Source of the DNA: an uncultured Lachnospiraceae bacterium
Lineage (GTDB): Bacteria; Bacillota; Clostridia; Lachnospirales; Lachnospiraceae
Direction: 5' to 3'
Assembly: GCA_910578175.1 (NCBI GenBank)
Contig: CAJTPF010000021.1
Location: 1 to 53,748 of the forward strand
DNA: 53,748 nucleotides
Under the pieces are notes generated by a model that saw only the letters and a list, made by a program, of their open reading frames with translations, had not been told where the DNA came from and did no database searches. Within the stretch, counting starts at the first letter, position 1. The number at the start of each line of letters is the position of its first letter. This document shows, in pieces, positions 16,629 to 26,646 of this stretch. The position numbers and the translations under genes were made by a program.

Positions 16629-18368
16629 TTATCGGGAATCTCCCGGAAATATCTCCGATACACCGGCTTCATAATTTATCTTATCCCTTATTCCATAATC
16701 AAATAATATATAATTTTCTCTTTTCTCGGGTCCTGTTTTTATAAGCACTTCATCATTCTTCTTAACTGCTTCCGAATATTTCCGAATATCATATTGAAAC
16801 TTCTCAATATGTACATTCTTTCCCTGCTCCTTATAATGCCGGTATACAGATCTTAATTCCTGACTGTTTTCTTTTTGAAAATAAGCCGGCCGGGTTTTTA
16901 TATTTTCTCTTAAATATATATCATATAATAATAATTCACAATAGAGAAGAGGAAGTTCTTCATATTGTTTCTTTATAAATTCCAGCAGCAAATCATATCT
17001 GGCAATCCGGGAATGTTTTTCTCCATCAGGCGCCGCTGCAGAATAATGAACCGCAAGCTGTTCATACATTTTAAAAGGAGATTCAAATACATTTTCAAGA
17101 TAGGATATGGTATTTGTAAACTGTCTGCTGTTATAATATATTTCAACTACCTGTTCGATCTTTTTCAGTTTTAAGATCTCATCATAACCGAGCCATCTGG
17201 TGTATAAGACTTCATAAGGCGGATGAGAGGAATATACCAGACCGTATGACTCTGCCCGCCGTTCCATTTCGGCCCCGCTTAACACCTTAAGAAAACCCAG
17301 CTGCAGCTGCTCCGGTTTCATTGCATACACATCATTAAAAGAACGCTTAAAACTGTCATAATCTTCATAAGGCAGTCCGGCGATCAAATCCAGATGCTGA
17401 TGAATGTTTCCGAAACCATTTATCCTGTCCACCACTCTTTTCACCCGGTCAGTGTCCATGGTACGGTCAATCTCAGCGATCGTCGCCGGATTTGTAGACT
17501 GCACACCGATTTCAAACTGTACCAGACCCGGCCGCATCCGGCTCAGCAATTCCAAAGCTTCGTCATCCAACAGATCCGCCGATATTTCAAAATGAAAATT
17601 TGTAATACCGTTATCATGCTCCAAAATATAGTTCCAGATTTCCATTGCATGGCTTTTTTTACAGTTAAATGTGCGGTCTACAAATTTTACCTGAGGAATA
17701 TTATTATCAATAAAAAATTTTAATTCCTTCTTAACGAGTTCCGTATTCCGGAAGCGCAGTTTTTTATCTATGGAAGAAAGACAGTAACTGCAGGAAAACG
17801 GACAGCCCCTGCTGCTCTCATAGTATATGATCTTATTTCGGAACGGTTCCAGATCATCATAGGGAAAGGGTATGCTGCTCATATCCAGAAGCGGTTCCGG
17901 CGGATTACAGATGACCGTCCCGTTTTCCCGGTAAATGATCCCCCTGATTTCCGAAAGCAACGGGGCTTCCTTTGTATAGTAATAAACAAGATTTTTAAAT
18001 ATATTCTCACCTTCTCCGATCATTATCCCGGTAATTTCAGGGTATTCTTCCATAAATGCGGCAGCATTATACGAACTTTCCGGTCCTCCCGTCCAGATTT
18101 CCGTTTCCGGAAGAACCCTGGCAATATCTTTTATCACCCTTCCCACATGACTGCGATTCCAGATATAGCAGGAAAACGCTATGACCTTTGGCTTTTTCAG
18201 ATATATGCTTTGTACGATATCCGCTGTATACTGATTAATGGTATATTCTGCAATCTCAATATCTGCACCTATATCCTCTGCATATTTTTTTAATGAATAT
18301 ACCGCCAGATTGGAATGAATATATTTTGCATTTATGGCGGCTAATAATATTTTCCTGTTATCTGACAT
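16629..18368 (-). CDS. B12-binding-domain radical SAM protein (DUF4080-type)
   Basis: This protein of about 579 residues has an N-terminal cobalamin-binding-like Rossmann domain (about 1-135), a radical SAM TIM barrel with the cluster motif C-x3-C-x2-C in GCPFSCSYC (about residue 195), and a C-terminal extension of the DUF4080 kind. The substrate is unknown. The start at the ATG 18368 is preceded by an AGGTG-type site; a GTG three codons earlier is possible. It is the last gene before the chemoreceptor operon on the same strand. Confidence 0.88.
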   Translation of the reverse strand: MSDNRKILLAAINAKYIHSNLAVYSLKKYAEDIGADIEIAEYTINQYTADIVQSIYLKKPKVIAFSCYIWNRSHVGRVIKDIARVLPETEIWTGGPESSYNAAAFMEEYPEITGIMIGEGENIFKNLVYYYTKEAPLLSEIRGIIYRENGTVICNPPEPLLDMSSIPFPYDDLEPFRNKIIYYESSRGCPFSCSYCLSSIDKKLRFRNTELVKKELKFFIDNNIPQVKFVDRTFNCKKSHAMEIWNYILEHDNGITNFHFEISADLLDDEALELLSRMRPGLVQFEIGVQSTNPATIAEIDRTMDTDRVKRVVDRINGFGNIHQHLDLIAGLPYEDYDSFKRSFNDVYAMKPEQLQLGFLKVLSGAEMERRAESYGLVYSSHPPYEVLYTRWLGYDEILKLKKIEQVVEIYYNSRQFTNTISYLENVFESPFKMYEQLAVHYSAAAPDGEKHSRIARYDLLLEFIKKQYEELPLLYCELLLYDIYLRENIKTRPAYFQKENSQELRSVYRHYKEQGKNVHIEKFQYDIRKYSEAVKKNDEVLIKTGPEKRENYILFDYGIRDKINYEAGVSEIFPGDSR

Positions 18369-18474
18369 TCCTATCACCTGCTCCAGTTCTCCTAAATTCT
18401 AAATTATGGCATGATTCTCTGCTTTTTAATTTTATTTATCTACCCGTATTTGAAATATCCATTTATTTCAAAGT

Positions 18475-18504
18475 GGCGGTATACAGTTCATACCGTATAC
18501 CGCC
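18475..18504. other. strong hairpin downstream of the chemoreceptor gene
   Basis: GGCGGTATAC pairs with its complement (GTATACCGCC) across a 10-base loop, 45 bases past the stop of the minus-strand chemoreceptor gene. Neither side has a continuous T-run, so it may be a weak terminator or an RNA-stabilising hairpin. Confidence 0.45.
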
Positions 18505-18549
18505 ATCCTGTTTTCCTCTATGAAAGATCTGCTTAGCCAATGCAAATAT

Positions 18550-20610
18550 CTATACTTTAAACTGTTTCATGGTATGTTCAAGATTTTCGGAAATAGCCTT
18601 TAACCGTTCCGCTTCTTCCCGGACATAGCCTGTATTAACAGATACATATTCCGCATTCATGGCTACTTCCGTTGTACCCTTTGCTCCTTCCTGGGTCGCA
18701 TCCTTCAGATCGCTGAACGATTTTATGATAATTCCGATTTCAGTGGAGATATTCTGAGAGGCAAGAGAGAATTCCTGTAAGATATCTTCCATATTCTGTG
18801 CATCATCATTATACTGTTCGCTGGTATCCATCAGTTTGCGATTGGTTTCTTTTACATGGCTTTCAATGAATCCCAGGACTTCCGTTGCATTATTACACAG
18901 ATTATCAACCGCATCCGTAACATTCATCGTGATCTTCTGAATCTGGATCGCCGTTTCTTCACAGTTCTCTGCAAGTTTCCGGATCTCATCGGCAACAACG
19001 GCAAAACCTTTGCCAGATTCACCGGCTCTGGCAGCTTCAATGGATGCATTCAGGGAAAGAAGCGTAGTCTGGTCTGCAATATTCAGAATGGCATTGGTGA
19101 GCTGGTCGATCTGTTCCACCTGTTTGGACTCTTCTATGGCCGCTTTCAGTCTGCCTTCTGACTGTTTGGAAAGGAGTTCAGTCTCTTCAAAGGATTTTGC
19201 TGCTTCCACCTTCAGCACGTTGGCACGTTCGCTGATTCCCTGTACGGCCAGCATACCTTCCCGGTTTTTGTCATTCATCTTATCGATATGTACCACCATA
19301 TTGTTGGATGAGGTGCTGAGATTTTCCGCTGTTGCAGCCGTCTCTTCCATACTTGCTGCCAGTTCTTCTGAAATAGCGGAAATATTTGATACCTGATCCA
19401 CCAGATTTCCGATTACGTTTTCCAACTGTCCCACTGCCCCGGAGATATCTTTGCTGCTGCTTCCTACCAGTCCCACCGTATCTTTCATATTCATCTGGAC
19501 CGAATCCAAAGCCTTGGCCAAAATTCCTGTTTCATTTCTATTCTTCAGATATGGTTTATACTTGACACCGGTAAAATCTCCATTCTGCATAAGGGATAGA
19601 TCCTCCGCCACTTTACGGATCGGTTTGGATATCCTTCTTCCCAGGATATTTGCCGTCACTATTGCAAATACGCAGATAATGAGAGTAATGACCAGGGCAT
19701 AAAGCAAAACCGTTTTGGTTGCGGAATTAACCTCACTTACAGGGGCTTCCATCAACACCGTATAACCGTTATTCATTCTGGCATATCCGATAAAACTGGC
19801 AGTCCCTTTATTTGTATTCAGGCGGATCACTCCCGAATCAATCTCATTTTCAAGATTATCTATTATTTGGGTATATCCTGCGCTGGTCAGGGTTTCGTTA
19901 ATATTATAAACACTGTCCACCGCAAAATACTGATCCGCATCCACCAGGCTGGCATGACCGGTCTCATACAGCTCTACACTGCTGACCAGATTGGAAAACT
20001 TATCAAATGGCACGCAGAGACTTATCATTGCAAACAATTCTTCACCAAAGTATACCGGATAACCGTAGGTCATAACATTTTGCTGTACCGCAGCATCATA
20101 GCGGGATTTCTGCCATTTTGCTTCACCTTTATCTTCTACATCACGCCACCAGGCAAACTCCGGCTGCTTGCTGAACCATGTGACATACCATTCCTGCGGA
20201 TCAAAGGATTGCTTTTTTTCTCCCATATACCAGGTACCGATCATGGTTTCAATATCATGAGGACTGATATACACGCTTAAACTTAAAATATCTTCATAAT
20301 CCATGCTGACCCTTTTCACATAGGCATCAATGCTTTCAATGTACGCTTCGTCATATTCCGTATCAAGAATCTTACTGCCGTCAGCAGTTGCCGCGATATA
20401 ATCGCCTATACTCTTGGCAACGCTTTCATACTGGGCAAATTCCGTGTTCATCTGATTCGCATACTGCAGAGCCATTGCTTCCAGTTTACCGGTGGCCTCC
20501 TGTTCGATCACACCAGAAGACGTAAATACCGTTACGGTCCCCACAATTGCAGTAGCGGCGATCACACATGCAGTGATTCCGGCAATTATGCTCGTAGATA
20601 TCTTCTTCAT
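18550..20610 (-). CDS. methyl-accepting chemotaxis protein (Cache sensor, HAMP, MCP signalling)
   Basis: This transmembrane chemoreceptor of about 686 residues has TM1 (about 8-32), a large extracytoplasmic dCache-like sensor (about 35-295), TM2 (about 298-320), HAMP, and a cytoplasmic coiled coil with the CheA/CheW contact hairpin around EAARAGESGKGFAVVADEIR. The ATG at 20610 is chosen because GAGG lies eight bases before it; an ATG two codons upstream is too close. It begins 27 bases after the cNMP-like gene, so the two form an operon. No che or fli genes are in the window. Confidence 0.93.
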   Translation of the reverse strand: MKKISTSIIAGITACVIAATAIVGTVTVFTSSGVIEQEATGKLEAMALQYANQMNTEFAQYESVAKSIGDYIAATADGSKILDTEYDEAYIESIDAYVKRVSMDYEDILSLSVYISPHDIETMIGTWYMGEKKQSFDPQEWYVTWFSKQPEFAWWRDVEDKGEAKWQKSRYDAAVQQNVMTYGYPVYFGEELFAMISLCVPFDKFSNLVSSVELYETGHASLVDADQYFAVDSVYNINETLTSAGYTQIIDNLENEIDSGVIRLNTNKGTASFIGYARMNNGYTVLMEAPVSEVNSATKTVLLYALVITLIICVFAIVTANILGRRISKPIRKVAEDLSLMQNGDFTGVKYKPYLKNRNETGILAKALDSVQMNMKDTVGLVGSSSKDISGAVGQLENVIGNLVDQVSNISAISEELAASMEETAATAENLSTSSNNMVVHIDKMNDKNREGMLAVQGISERANVLKVEAAKSFEETELLSKQSEGRLKAAIEESKQVEQIDQLTNAILNIADQTTLLSLNASIEAARAGESGKGFAVVADEIRKLAENCEETAIQIQKITMNVTDAVDNLCNNATEVLGFIESHVKETNRKLMDTSEQYNDDAQNMEDILQEFSLASQNISTEIGIIIKSFSDLKDATQEGAKGTTEVAMNAEYVSVNTGYVREEAERLKAISENLEHTMKQFKV

Positions 20611-20637
20611 GGCCATTTCCTCTCTTTCGTTATTATT

Positions 20638-22998
20638 TTAGTTATCCTGGATATAATTCAAATTGTCCTCCAGAATAGAATTTACATTTCCATTGGTATT
20701 TTTTATAGAGGTATAGCGGTTATTGAGCTCTTTTAATTTTTTTAGTTTTTCCCGCTCATATCTGGCCACGCCTTCCGCAAACAACGGATGGGCAGATATT
20801 TTTTCCCTGTATTTCTTTGCAAAAGGACAATAAGTAAACAATATCAGTCTCGCCACCTTATTTACCCTTGCAAGACCCAGCGCTTCATGTTCGATCCACA
20901 ATTCATAGTCCTTAATAAACATTTCCTTACTGCTGTTTCTTGACTTGGCAAGCTGTTTCTTGATCTTCTCTTTTGCTTCCTCTGACAAATCCTTATTTTT
21001 CCGGTAAAACTGTATATAATCGCAATATTCGGATGTAAGGGAACGCTCTCTGACATCGTTCCAGTAAGTCCCCTGAATGGTTCTGCACAGTTCCCACCGG
21101 AAAGCTCCCGTCATACGGATCAGAGTCAGTTTTAAATCCTCCAGTGTATAGATCGGAAGCATGAACCTTCCTCTGGAATCCCTTCTTTTCCCTGATATTT
21201 CCTGCCACATACTTCCTTTCTTACCTACGGTAGGCATAAGAATGATATCCGGAAGCACGATTTTATTGATTCCCATCTTCGGAATCTTATCTTCAACACT
21301 CTCATACATATATTCTCTTGCATAAGCCTGGAAATCAATCTCAGTGATCTCTTCCATCTGTCTGATCAGATCGGCTTTCTTTATCCTGCATTCTCTTGGA
21401 GATTTAAGAAAATCTTCTTCCTTCAATACAGGACAGAAGGTGGTGATCTGTCCGTTTGTCAACCGGTTATTTACGGTAAACATATTCTTAATTTCAAACT
21501 GCACTTTCCGTTTCCGGTCATTCAGATATTCCCGCTCCTGTGCATCAGTGAATTTTTCCGTTTTCTTTAATTCCCTGAATTCTTCCACATAATCCAGATC
21601 AAACTCATTTTTGGAAGGCTCCCGCCGTCCCGAATATATGGCGCTCAGCCATTGACGAATGGAAAATATGCACGGACGGCCGGTATCATTGTCATCATTG
21701 CCGTCTTTGATCCGTCCTACCACATCATCGCTATATATATCCACAATGGTTTCGCTTCCCAGCATCTTTTCATCGATCACACCAAAATTCAGAAATACAT
21801 CGATATATCTCTCATGGTTGTTTTCATCCTCTGCCCGCAAAAATACTTTTTCATAGATATTATAAAATCCGTCCGTTAATATCTTCCTAAGCTTTCTGCT
21901 CTCGTCATCCGTTCCAAACTTATCCTTTAATGCCTGGAAGGCGGCAAGATACTTCTCGTACAGGGCCGTTTCTTCTTTACTGTATCCCGCATATTCTGCC
22001 AGTTTGCGGAATGTGCCGGTTGACTCTGATGTAACATCCTCTGCCGCACTTCTGGAATAATCGGACAGCATCTCCGTATCACTTTCAACGGATGAATCCT
22101 TCCTGATCTGATTGCCGATTGCCGTATAAATATCCATTATTTTATTAAAATCACAGTCGTACTTCAGTCCCAGAACTTCTTCTATGGTACTTTTCGACTC
22201 CTTAATGGCAGAAACGATTTCTTCCACCATATCCATAACATCTTTAGCATTTCCGCCTGCCTCTGCGGCTCCCAACGCCAGTTTGGAACACATTGAGAAT
22301 ATATTCACTGTCCCGGAACACAATAAAGTATTATTCTCATAGAATGTTGTTATTAATTTCATGCACTTTTCATTCAGTTCATCCGCCAGATTTGATTCCA
22401 GTGTCAGATGAAACCTTAAAATCTCGAAATCCGATTCAAAAAATGACTTATGTATATCTTTCGGCAGTTCCATCAGTTTGATCAGATATTCCGTACCGGA
22501 ATAATCATCACTTTTCTCATATGCCTGCATCTCCATATCATCGATCTCTTTGCAGATGATAGGTTTCACAGAGTATGTCTGGCACATTTTTTTATATTTG
22601 TCATAAGATACCTTGATCTTCTCATAGGTCCGGATCGTCAGATTATTTAACGCATCATATGCGGACATTATTTTCTTAAACTGAAATTCAGCGGATAATT
22701 CGCATAGTTCCTTATAATCCTTAACGGCAGAAGATAACACGGATAAATCATCATAGTCGTTAAAATCTATGTAGTAAACCATACAGTCATTCTGTGCATA
22801 GTAATTAAAAATGTACTCTCCTTCTCTTCCTGCCAGAATTCCTATTATATTTCCGGACGGAATCACATATTCCATAAAATCATTAACAGCCCTGATTGTT
22901 CCTTTTACAACCAAGGCTATCTGCTTCATCTGTTTTCCCTTTTCAAATATTAATTTTCCCGTTTCGATTTTCGCTATATTTCTTGTTTCATTACCCAT
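20638..22998 (-). CDS. large protein with cyclic-nucleotide-binding-like N-terminus, function unknown
   Basis: This 786-residue soluble protein has an N-terminus (about 8-105) resembling a CRP-type cyclic-nucleotide-binding beta roll. The phosphate-binding cassette arginine pattern is not evident, so it may not bind cAMP or cGMP. The remainder is helical and charged with no DNA-binding helix-turn-helix, kinase or nuclease motif that I can recognise. GGAG lies nine bases before the ATG. It is the first gene of a two-gene operon with the chemoreceptor, which suggests a role in sensing or receptor localisation. Confidence 0.7.
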   Translation of the reverse strand: MGNETRNIAKIETGKLIFEKGKQMKQIALVVKGTIRAVNDFMEYVIPSGNIIGILAGREGEYIFNYYAQNDCMVYYIDFNDYDDLSVLSSAVKDYKELCELSAEFQFKKIMSAYDALNNLTIRTYEKIKVSYDKYKKMCQTYSVKPIICKEIDDMEMQAYEKSDDYSGTEYLIKLMELPKDIHKSFFESDFEILRFHLTLESNLADELNEKCMKLITTFYENNTLLCSGTVNIFSMCSKLALGAAEAGGNAKDVMDMVEEIVSAIKESKSTIEEVLGLKYDCDFNKIMDIYTAIGNQIRKDSSVESDTEMLSDYSRSAAEDVTSESTGTFRKLAEYAGYSKEETALYEKYLAAFQALKDKFGTDDESRKLRKILTDGFYNIYEKVFLRAEDENNHERYIDVFLNFGVIDEKMLGSETIVDIYSDDVVGRIKDGNDDNDTGRPCIFSIRQWLSAIYSGRREPSKNEFDLDYVEEFRELKKTEKFTDAQEREYLNDRKRKVQFEIKNMFTVNNRLTNGQITTFCPVLKEEDFLKSPRECRIKKADLIRQMEEITEIDFQAYAREYMYESVEDKIPKMGINKIVLPDIILMPTVGKKGSMWQEISGKRRDSRGRFMLPIYTLEDLKLTLIRMTGAFRWELCRTIQGTYWNDVRERSLTSEYCDYIQFYRKNKDLSEEAKEKIKKQLAKSRNSSKEMFIKDYELWIEHEALGLARVNKVARLILFTYCPFAKKYREKISAHPLFAEGVARYEREKLKKLKELNNRYTSIKNTNGNVNSILEDNLNYIQDN

Positions 22999-23116
22999 TT
23001 TGCAATTCTCCTACAATACTATTATACACTTTTATAAATTCTATTTATATTGTATAACAAAACGGGGGGTATTGCAAATTGATTTTATACTTTTCACAAA
23101 TAACAAATACTGTCTA

Positions 23117-25093
23117 TTATTTTTGTCCGCTACTGTGAGGCGTTACTTCTCCGTTTGTATGGTTTCCGGTCTCACCGGAACTGTTTACGCCGTTTGGAAC
23201 ATAGGAATATTCCTTCTTATGCAGTACTGTTATGGTATCGTATATTTCACTGTCGTTTTTCACATAAACCACATCAAATCCGGCCTTTATATATTCCTCC
23301 GCATCTTTACTGGTAATCACGACCGAACTGTTGCTCAAATCCGGCGTTCCGATGATGATTCTGTAACGGTTCAGCCAGAACTGTGCATCATAAATATAGG
23401 AGGCCTTATCATTATAAACTTTGGTGTTGCCCACATTCACATAAATCTGCCGCCCTTCTTCCAAATCCAGATCTTCTATTTCCTCTCTGATATCTGCTAA
23501 TTCGTTATAAAAGCGGTCGGAAGAATCTTTATCCATCACTATGGTGGCATAGCCGTAATTATACAGAGATAACACGATGACCGCCAAAACTGCTGCCGTC
23601 AGTTTATTTTTCATAATAAATACAATCAGCAGCAACAGGGATATCAGCGCGAATATACTCATTATCATAAATGCTCCCTGGGTCATATAATCTCCTTTTT
23701 TCAAAAATGCCATAGGAACATAGTGCAGATATACATTAGAATAACTGCATTCAAAAATATCAAACTTTGGAGCCAGTCTCCAGACAAACGGCAGGGTTAT
23801 AAGTAAAAATCCCACGAAAGCAATGATCAGTATGGTTCTTTTTTCATTTTTCTGCTGTCTGTACTCATATCCGGAATACTTTACGATACTGAATTTATCA
23901 TACAGATATACCAGTGTAAACATTATCATCAGTCCGCCTACCATGCCCCAGTATCTTGCATACAGATACCACTTGGAACCCTCTCTTGCCGCCACGCTGA
24001 CGGCAGTTCGGTCAGAGATTCCCAATGCAGTCAGAATCAGCGCCGCGCCTAAAAACGATACAATAAACATTCCCAATGTAAGTAATCTTTCATTCAGATG
24101 AATACTTTCCCGCTTCACAAGACGATACAATATTTTACATAGTACAAAAAGTATAATGGCAATAAATACCGCAAACAATCCGCCAGATATGGTTATCATA
24201 CCGTAGATCTGACCGAAGATGGTGTAAATAAATCCCTTCAGACCATTTACCGTAAATAAATTCTGGATATTGCCGAAATAACTGCCCAGACTCTCTACGG
24301 AATTATTCAGTCCTGATTTATCTTCTCCCACCAGCCACAGGGAAGCCTGTACTTTTTCTATCACAAATTTAGATATCACATATCCCGCAGCACATATGAT
24401 ACCCAATACGACCGGATTGGCCAGTAATTTTCTCCTTACGATCAGATAAGTTAACATAAAAATCACTGCCGCTCCCCAAAGATACAGAGCCCTGGTATGA
24501 ACCAAAAGAGAATATACCATGACCAGAGACAGTATGACCGTCAGACCGAAGGTGGATCTATCTTCATCCCTTTTTCCCTGCATTTTCAATAGAAGATATA
24601 CCATGATCCAGCCGATCAGCACCAGCATGCTTTCATTATAAACGGCATTGGCATTTAATACGGAACCGAAATACATGGCGCTGGCAAATGCCGAAAACGC
24701 CGCATATATATTGTTTTCCACTTTAAAGATTCCCTTTATGATGTTGTACGCAATAACACCGGAGACTGCAAGACATATGGTATTAAAAGCTATCATAACC
24801 TGAAAGATAATGACCGGATCATCCGTGATCCAGAATACCGGAGCCATGAACATGGAATATCCAAACCCGTAATATGACACATGGGATACTACATCGGACC
24901 AATTCAGTCCCGCAAAATAAGAAGCCCCCGCTATCGTTCCAAATTCATCAGCGCCTGATATCTGCACGAGCGTGGATAAAAAACAATTAAAAATGGATTT
25001 AATTATAAATATAGAAACAAATATCATGATCTGATATCTGTATCGATAAAAAAAATTCATCCCCCGGTTATCTGTTTCCGATATTGCACTCAT
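23117..25093 (-). CDS. GT-C-type multi-pass membrane glycosyltransferase
   Basis: This 658-residue protein has about 11-13 membrane segments and an early extracytoplasmic loop with the acidic motif DEFG (about residue 45), as in GT-C enzymes that use polyprenyl-phosphate sugars (GT39/GT83-like). A soluble C-terminal part of about 140 residues follows. The C-terminal tail is rich in Gly, Ser and Asn. It resembles the 606-residue protein at 29216-31036 (shared D-E-F, YF-G, W and Y-YGYS positions). Its ATG overlaps the upstream stop by four bases. It probably adds a sugar to a glycan or lipid on the outer face. Acceptor and donor are unknown. Confidence 0.75.
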   Translation of the reverse strand: MSAISETDNRGMNFFYRYRYQIMIFVSIFIIKSIFNCFLSTLVQISGADEFGTIAGASYFAGLNWSDVVSHVSYYGFGYSMFMAPVFWITDDPVIIFQVMIAFNTICLAVSGVIAYNIIKGIFKVENNIYAAFSAFASAMYFGSVLNANAVYNESMLVLIGWIMVYLLLKMQGKRDEDRSTFGLTVILSLVMVYSLLVHTRALYLWGAAVIFMLTYLIVRRKLLANPVVLGIICAAGYVISKFVIEKVQASLWLVGEDKSGLNNSVESLGSYFGNIQNLFTVNGLKGFIYTIFGQIYGMITISGGLFAVFIAIILFVLCKILYRLVKRESIHLNERLLTLGMFIVSFLGAALILTALGISDRTAVSVAAREGSKWYLYARYWGMVGGLMIMFTLVYLYDKFSIVKYSGYEYRQQKNEKRTILIIAFVGFLLITLPFVWRLAPKFDIFECSYSNVYLHYVPMAFLKKGDYMTQGAFMIMSIFALISLLLLIVFIMKNKLTAAVLAVIVLSLYNYGYATIVMDKDSSDRFYNELADIREEIEDLDLEEGRQIYVNVGNTKVYNDKASYIYDAQFWLNRYRIIIGTPDLSNSSVVITSKDAEEYIKAGFDVVYVKNDSEIYDTITVLHKKEYSYVPNGVNSSGETGNHTNGEVTPHSSGQK

Positions 25094-26055
25094 TCAGTCC
25101 TTCCTTTCCTCTTCACTTCCTGTTTTTTTTCTGTCGGTTCTTTTGGTTTCAATCCCAGAGCGATCATATATCCGGTAAAATCTCCGATAATGGATATCAG
25201 CCTGTGTATCAGCGCCGCCGATAATGTAACGGTATCACCGATCACCGGACTGAGCAGCAATACGAGGATCGCTTCACGTACCCCGATTCCTCCCGGCGCT
25301 CCGGGTACGATAAATCCCAGTACCCATGCCAGCATATAGTATGTTATGATTGCCGCGGCTCCTGTCCCGTCGATTTCCACATCATATATAAAACCGCATA
25401 CCAGTACGAGAATCCCTCCCAGAATTGCCAGCACCACGGCATATACTATCAGATTCCAGACAAACACTTTAAAAAACTTCCAGCCGGTAAGACGTTTTGC
25501 CATATTCCGGACTCTCTGACTCTTTCTGCATATGATGAACGCTGCCGTTATGACCAGTAGTCCCAGTACGGCAAGTATGACGGCATACATGGGTTTCACA
25601 TATCTTATCACAGCCTGCAGTAATTCTTCATGGGCGCAGACCGCAGAAAACACCAGTGCCACGATTATGATCCCTATTACTTCTATTATACTGCTGATCG
25701 CCAGATCCAGCTGGTTCAAACCGATTTTTGCCGCAAAAAGATTACGTTCCACATAATGCATGACATTTCCCGGAAGATACTTTCCGATATTTGCCTTACC
25801 ATACACAAATGCAACGTCCCTATAGCTGTTTTTTCTGCCAGACAGATAATCCAAAGTGTTTTTCCAGGCATAGGCAAGAAAATAAACAGTAAAAGTTACT
25901 CCGAGAGCGCCGATACATAATATCAGAACCGCCCCCGGATTCGCCAGCTTTTCAAAATCTATTTTGAGTTTAAATACCGCATATATTACAAATGCGATTG
26001 ATACCACCGTAACTAAATTTCCAATGTATTTTAGATACTTTTTAATCAGAATCAC
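25090..26055 (-). CDS. UPF0104/AglD-type (lysylphosphatidylglycerol synthase TM-like) membrane protein
   Basis: The likely start is the GTG at 26055, whose last three bases overlap the TGA of the acyltransferase gene. A longer frame to 26199 lies wholly inside that gene and is rejected. The 321-residue product has about eight membrane segments and the family motif PGGIGVREA near the C-terminus, followed by a conserved ALIHRL-type helix. It lacks the aminoacyl-transferase domain of MprF, so it is not an LPG synthase. Family members in glycan clusters are proposed lipid-linked sugar flippases or helpers, which fits its neighbours. Confidence 0.8.
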   Translation of the reverse strand: MILIKKYLKYIGNLVTVVSIAFVIYAVFKLKIDFEKLANPGAVLILCIGALGVTFTVYFLAYAWKNTLDYLSGRKNSYRDVAFVYGKANIGKYLPGNVMHYVERNLFAAKIGLNQLDLAISSIIEVIGIIIVALVFSAVCAHEELLQAVIRYVKPMYAVILAVLGLLVITAAFIICRKSQRVRNMAKRLTGWKFFKVFVWNLIVYAVVLAILGGILVLVCGFIYDVEIDGTGAAAIITYYMLAWVLGFIVPGAPGGIGVREAILVLLLSPVIGDTVTLSAALIHRLISIIGDFTGYMIALGLKPKEPTEKKQEVKRKGRTE

Positions 26056-26582
26056 CTCTGTCCAATAGTTTTGGCCGGATTTCCTGCAACTACCGCATAA
26101 TCCTCCACATCCTTTGTCACTATGCTTCCTGCGCCTATAATGGCGCCTTTCCCTATATACTTTACTTTTGGCAGAATAATGGAATTTGCACCGATCCATG
26201 CATCTTCACCGATCACAAGTCCTTCTGTCAGTTCAATCGCCTTGCTCTTTTTCCATTCGCGTCCTTCTATCATGTGCTCATGATTCAGAACAGACACATT
26301 TTCAGATATCCATACGTTATCTTCGATCACTATTTTTGAAGAACAGTCGATCGTCACATTTTCGGATATCCTTACAAAACTGCCGACTACTACTTCCGCT
26401 TTTTTTAATCCATGAGGAACATAAAACCGTATTTTAGAAGACAATACATTATTCTTTCCAAATTTCTTAAGCATGATGATATACATAAGGTTTCTCAATT
26501 TCATTAAACCCGGACAGTCAAATATCCAGATTCCTAAAAAAATCTGAAACACTCTCCGGATCATTTCTAAAACAAGCTGCAT
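26052..26582 (-). CDS. left-handed beta-helix (hexapeptide) O-acyltransferase
   Basis: This 176-residue protein has imperfect hexapeptide repeats (about 60-170, turns such as IVIEDNVWISENVSV and VIGEDAWIGANSII), the signature of WcaF/maltose acetyltransferase-like enzymes that move acetyl from acetyl-CoA to sugars. The histidine in NHEH (about residue 100) is the likely catalytic base. It sits between the GT2 and the AglD-like gene and overlaps the latter by four bases. It may acetylate the sugar handled by this module. Confidence 0.85.
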   Translation of the reverse strand: MQLVLEMIRRVFQIFLGIWIFDCPGLMKLRNLMYIIMLKKFGKNNVLSSKIRFYVPHGLKKAEVVVGSFVRISENVTIDCSSKIVIEDNVWISENVSVLNHEHMIEGREWKKSKAIELTEGLVIGEDAWIGANSIILPKVKYIGKGAIIGAGSIVTKDVEDYAVVAGNPAKTIGQR

Positions 26583-26646
26583 ATTTTTCCCTCATTTCTA
26601 TGCGACAGAGGCAGAGTATTTCATACCAGCCCCCATTTCAGGAATC

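Noticed and set aside
26056..26199. Upstream extension of the UPF0104 gene
   Set aside because: It lies entirely within the acyltransferase gene in another frame; the GTG at 26055 overlapping that gene's stop is a better start.
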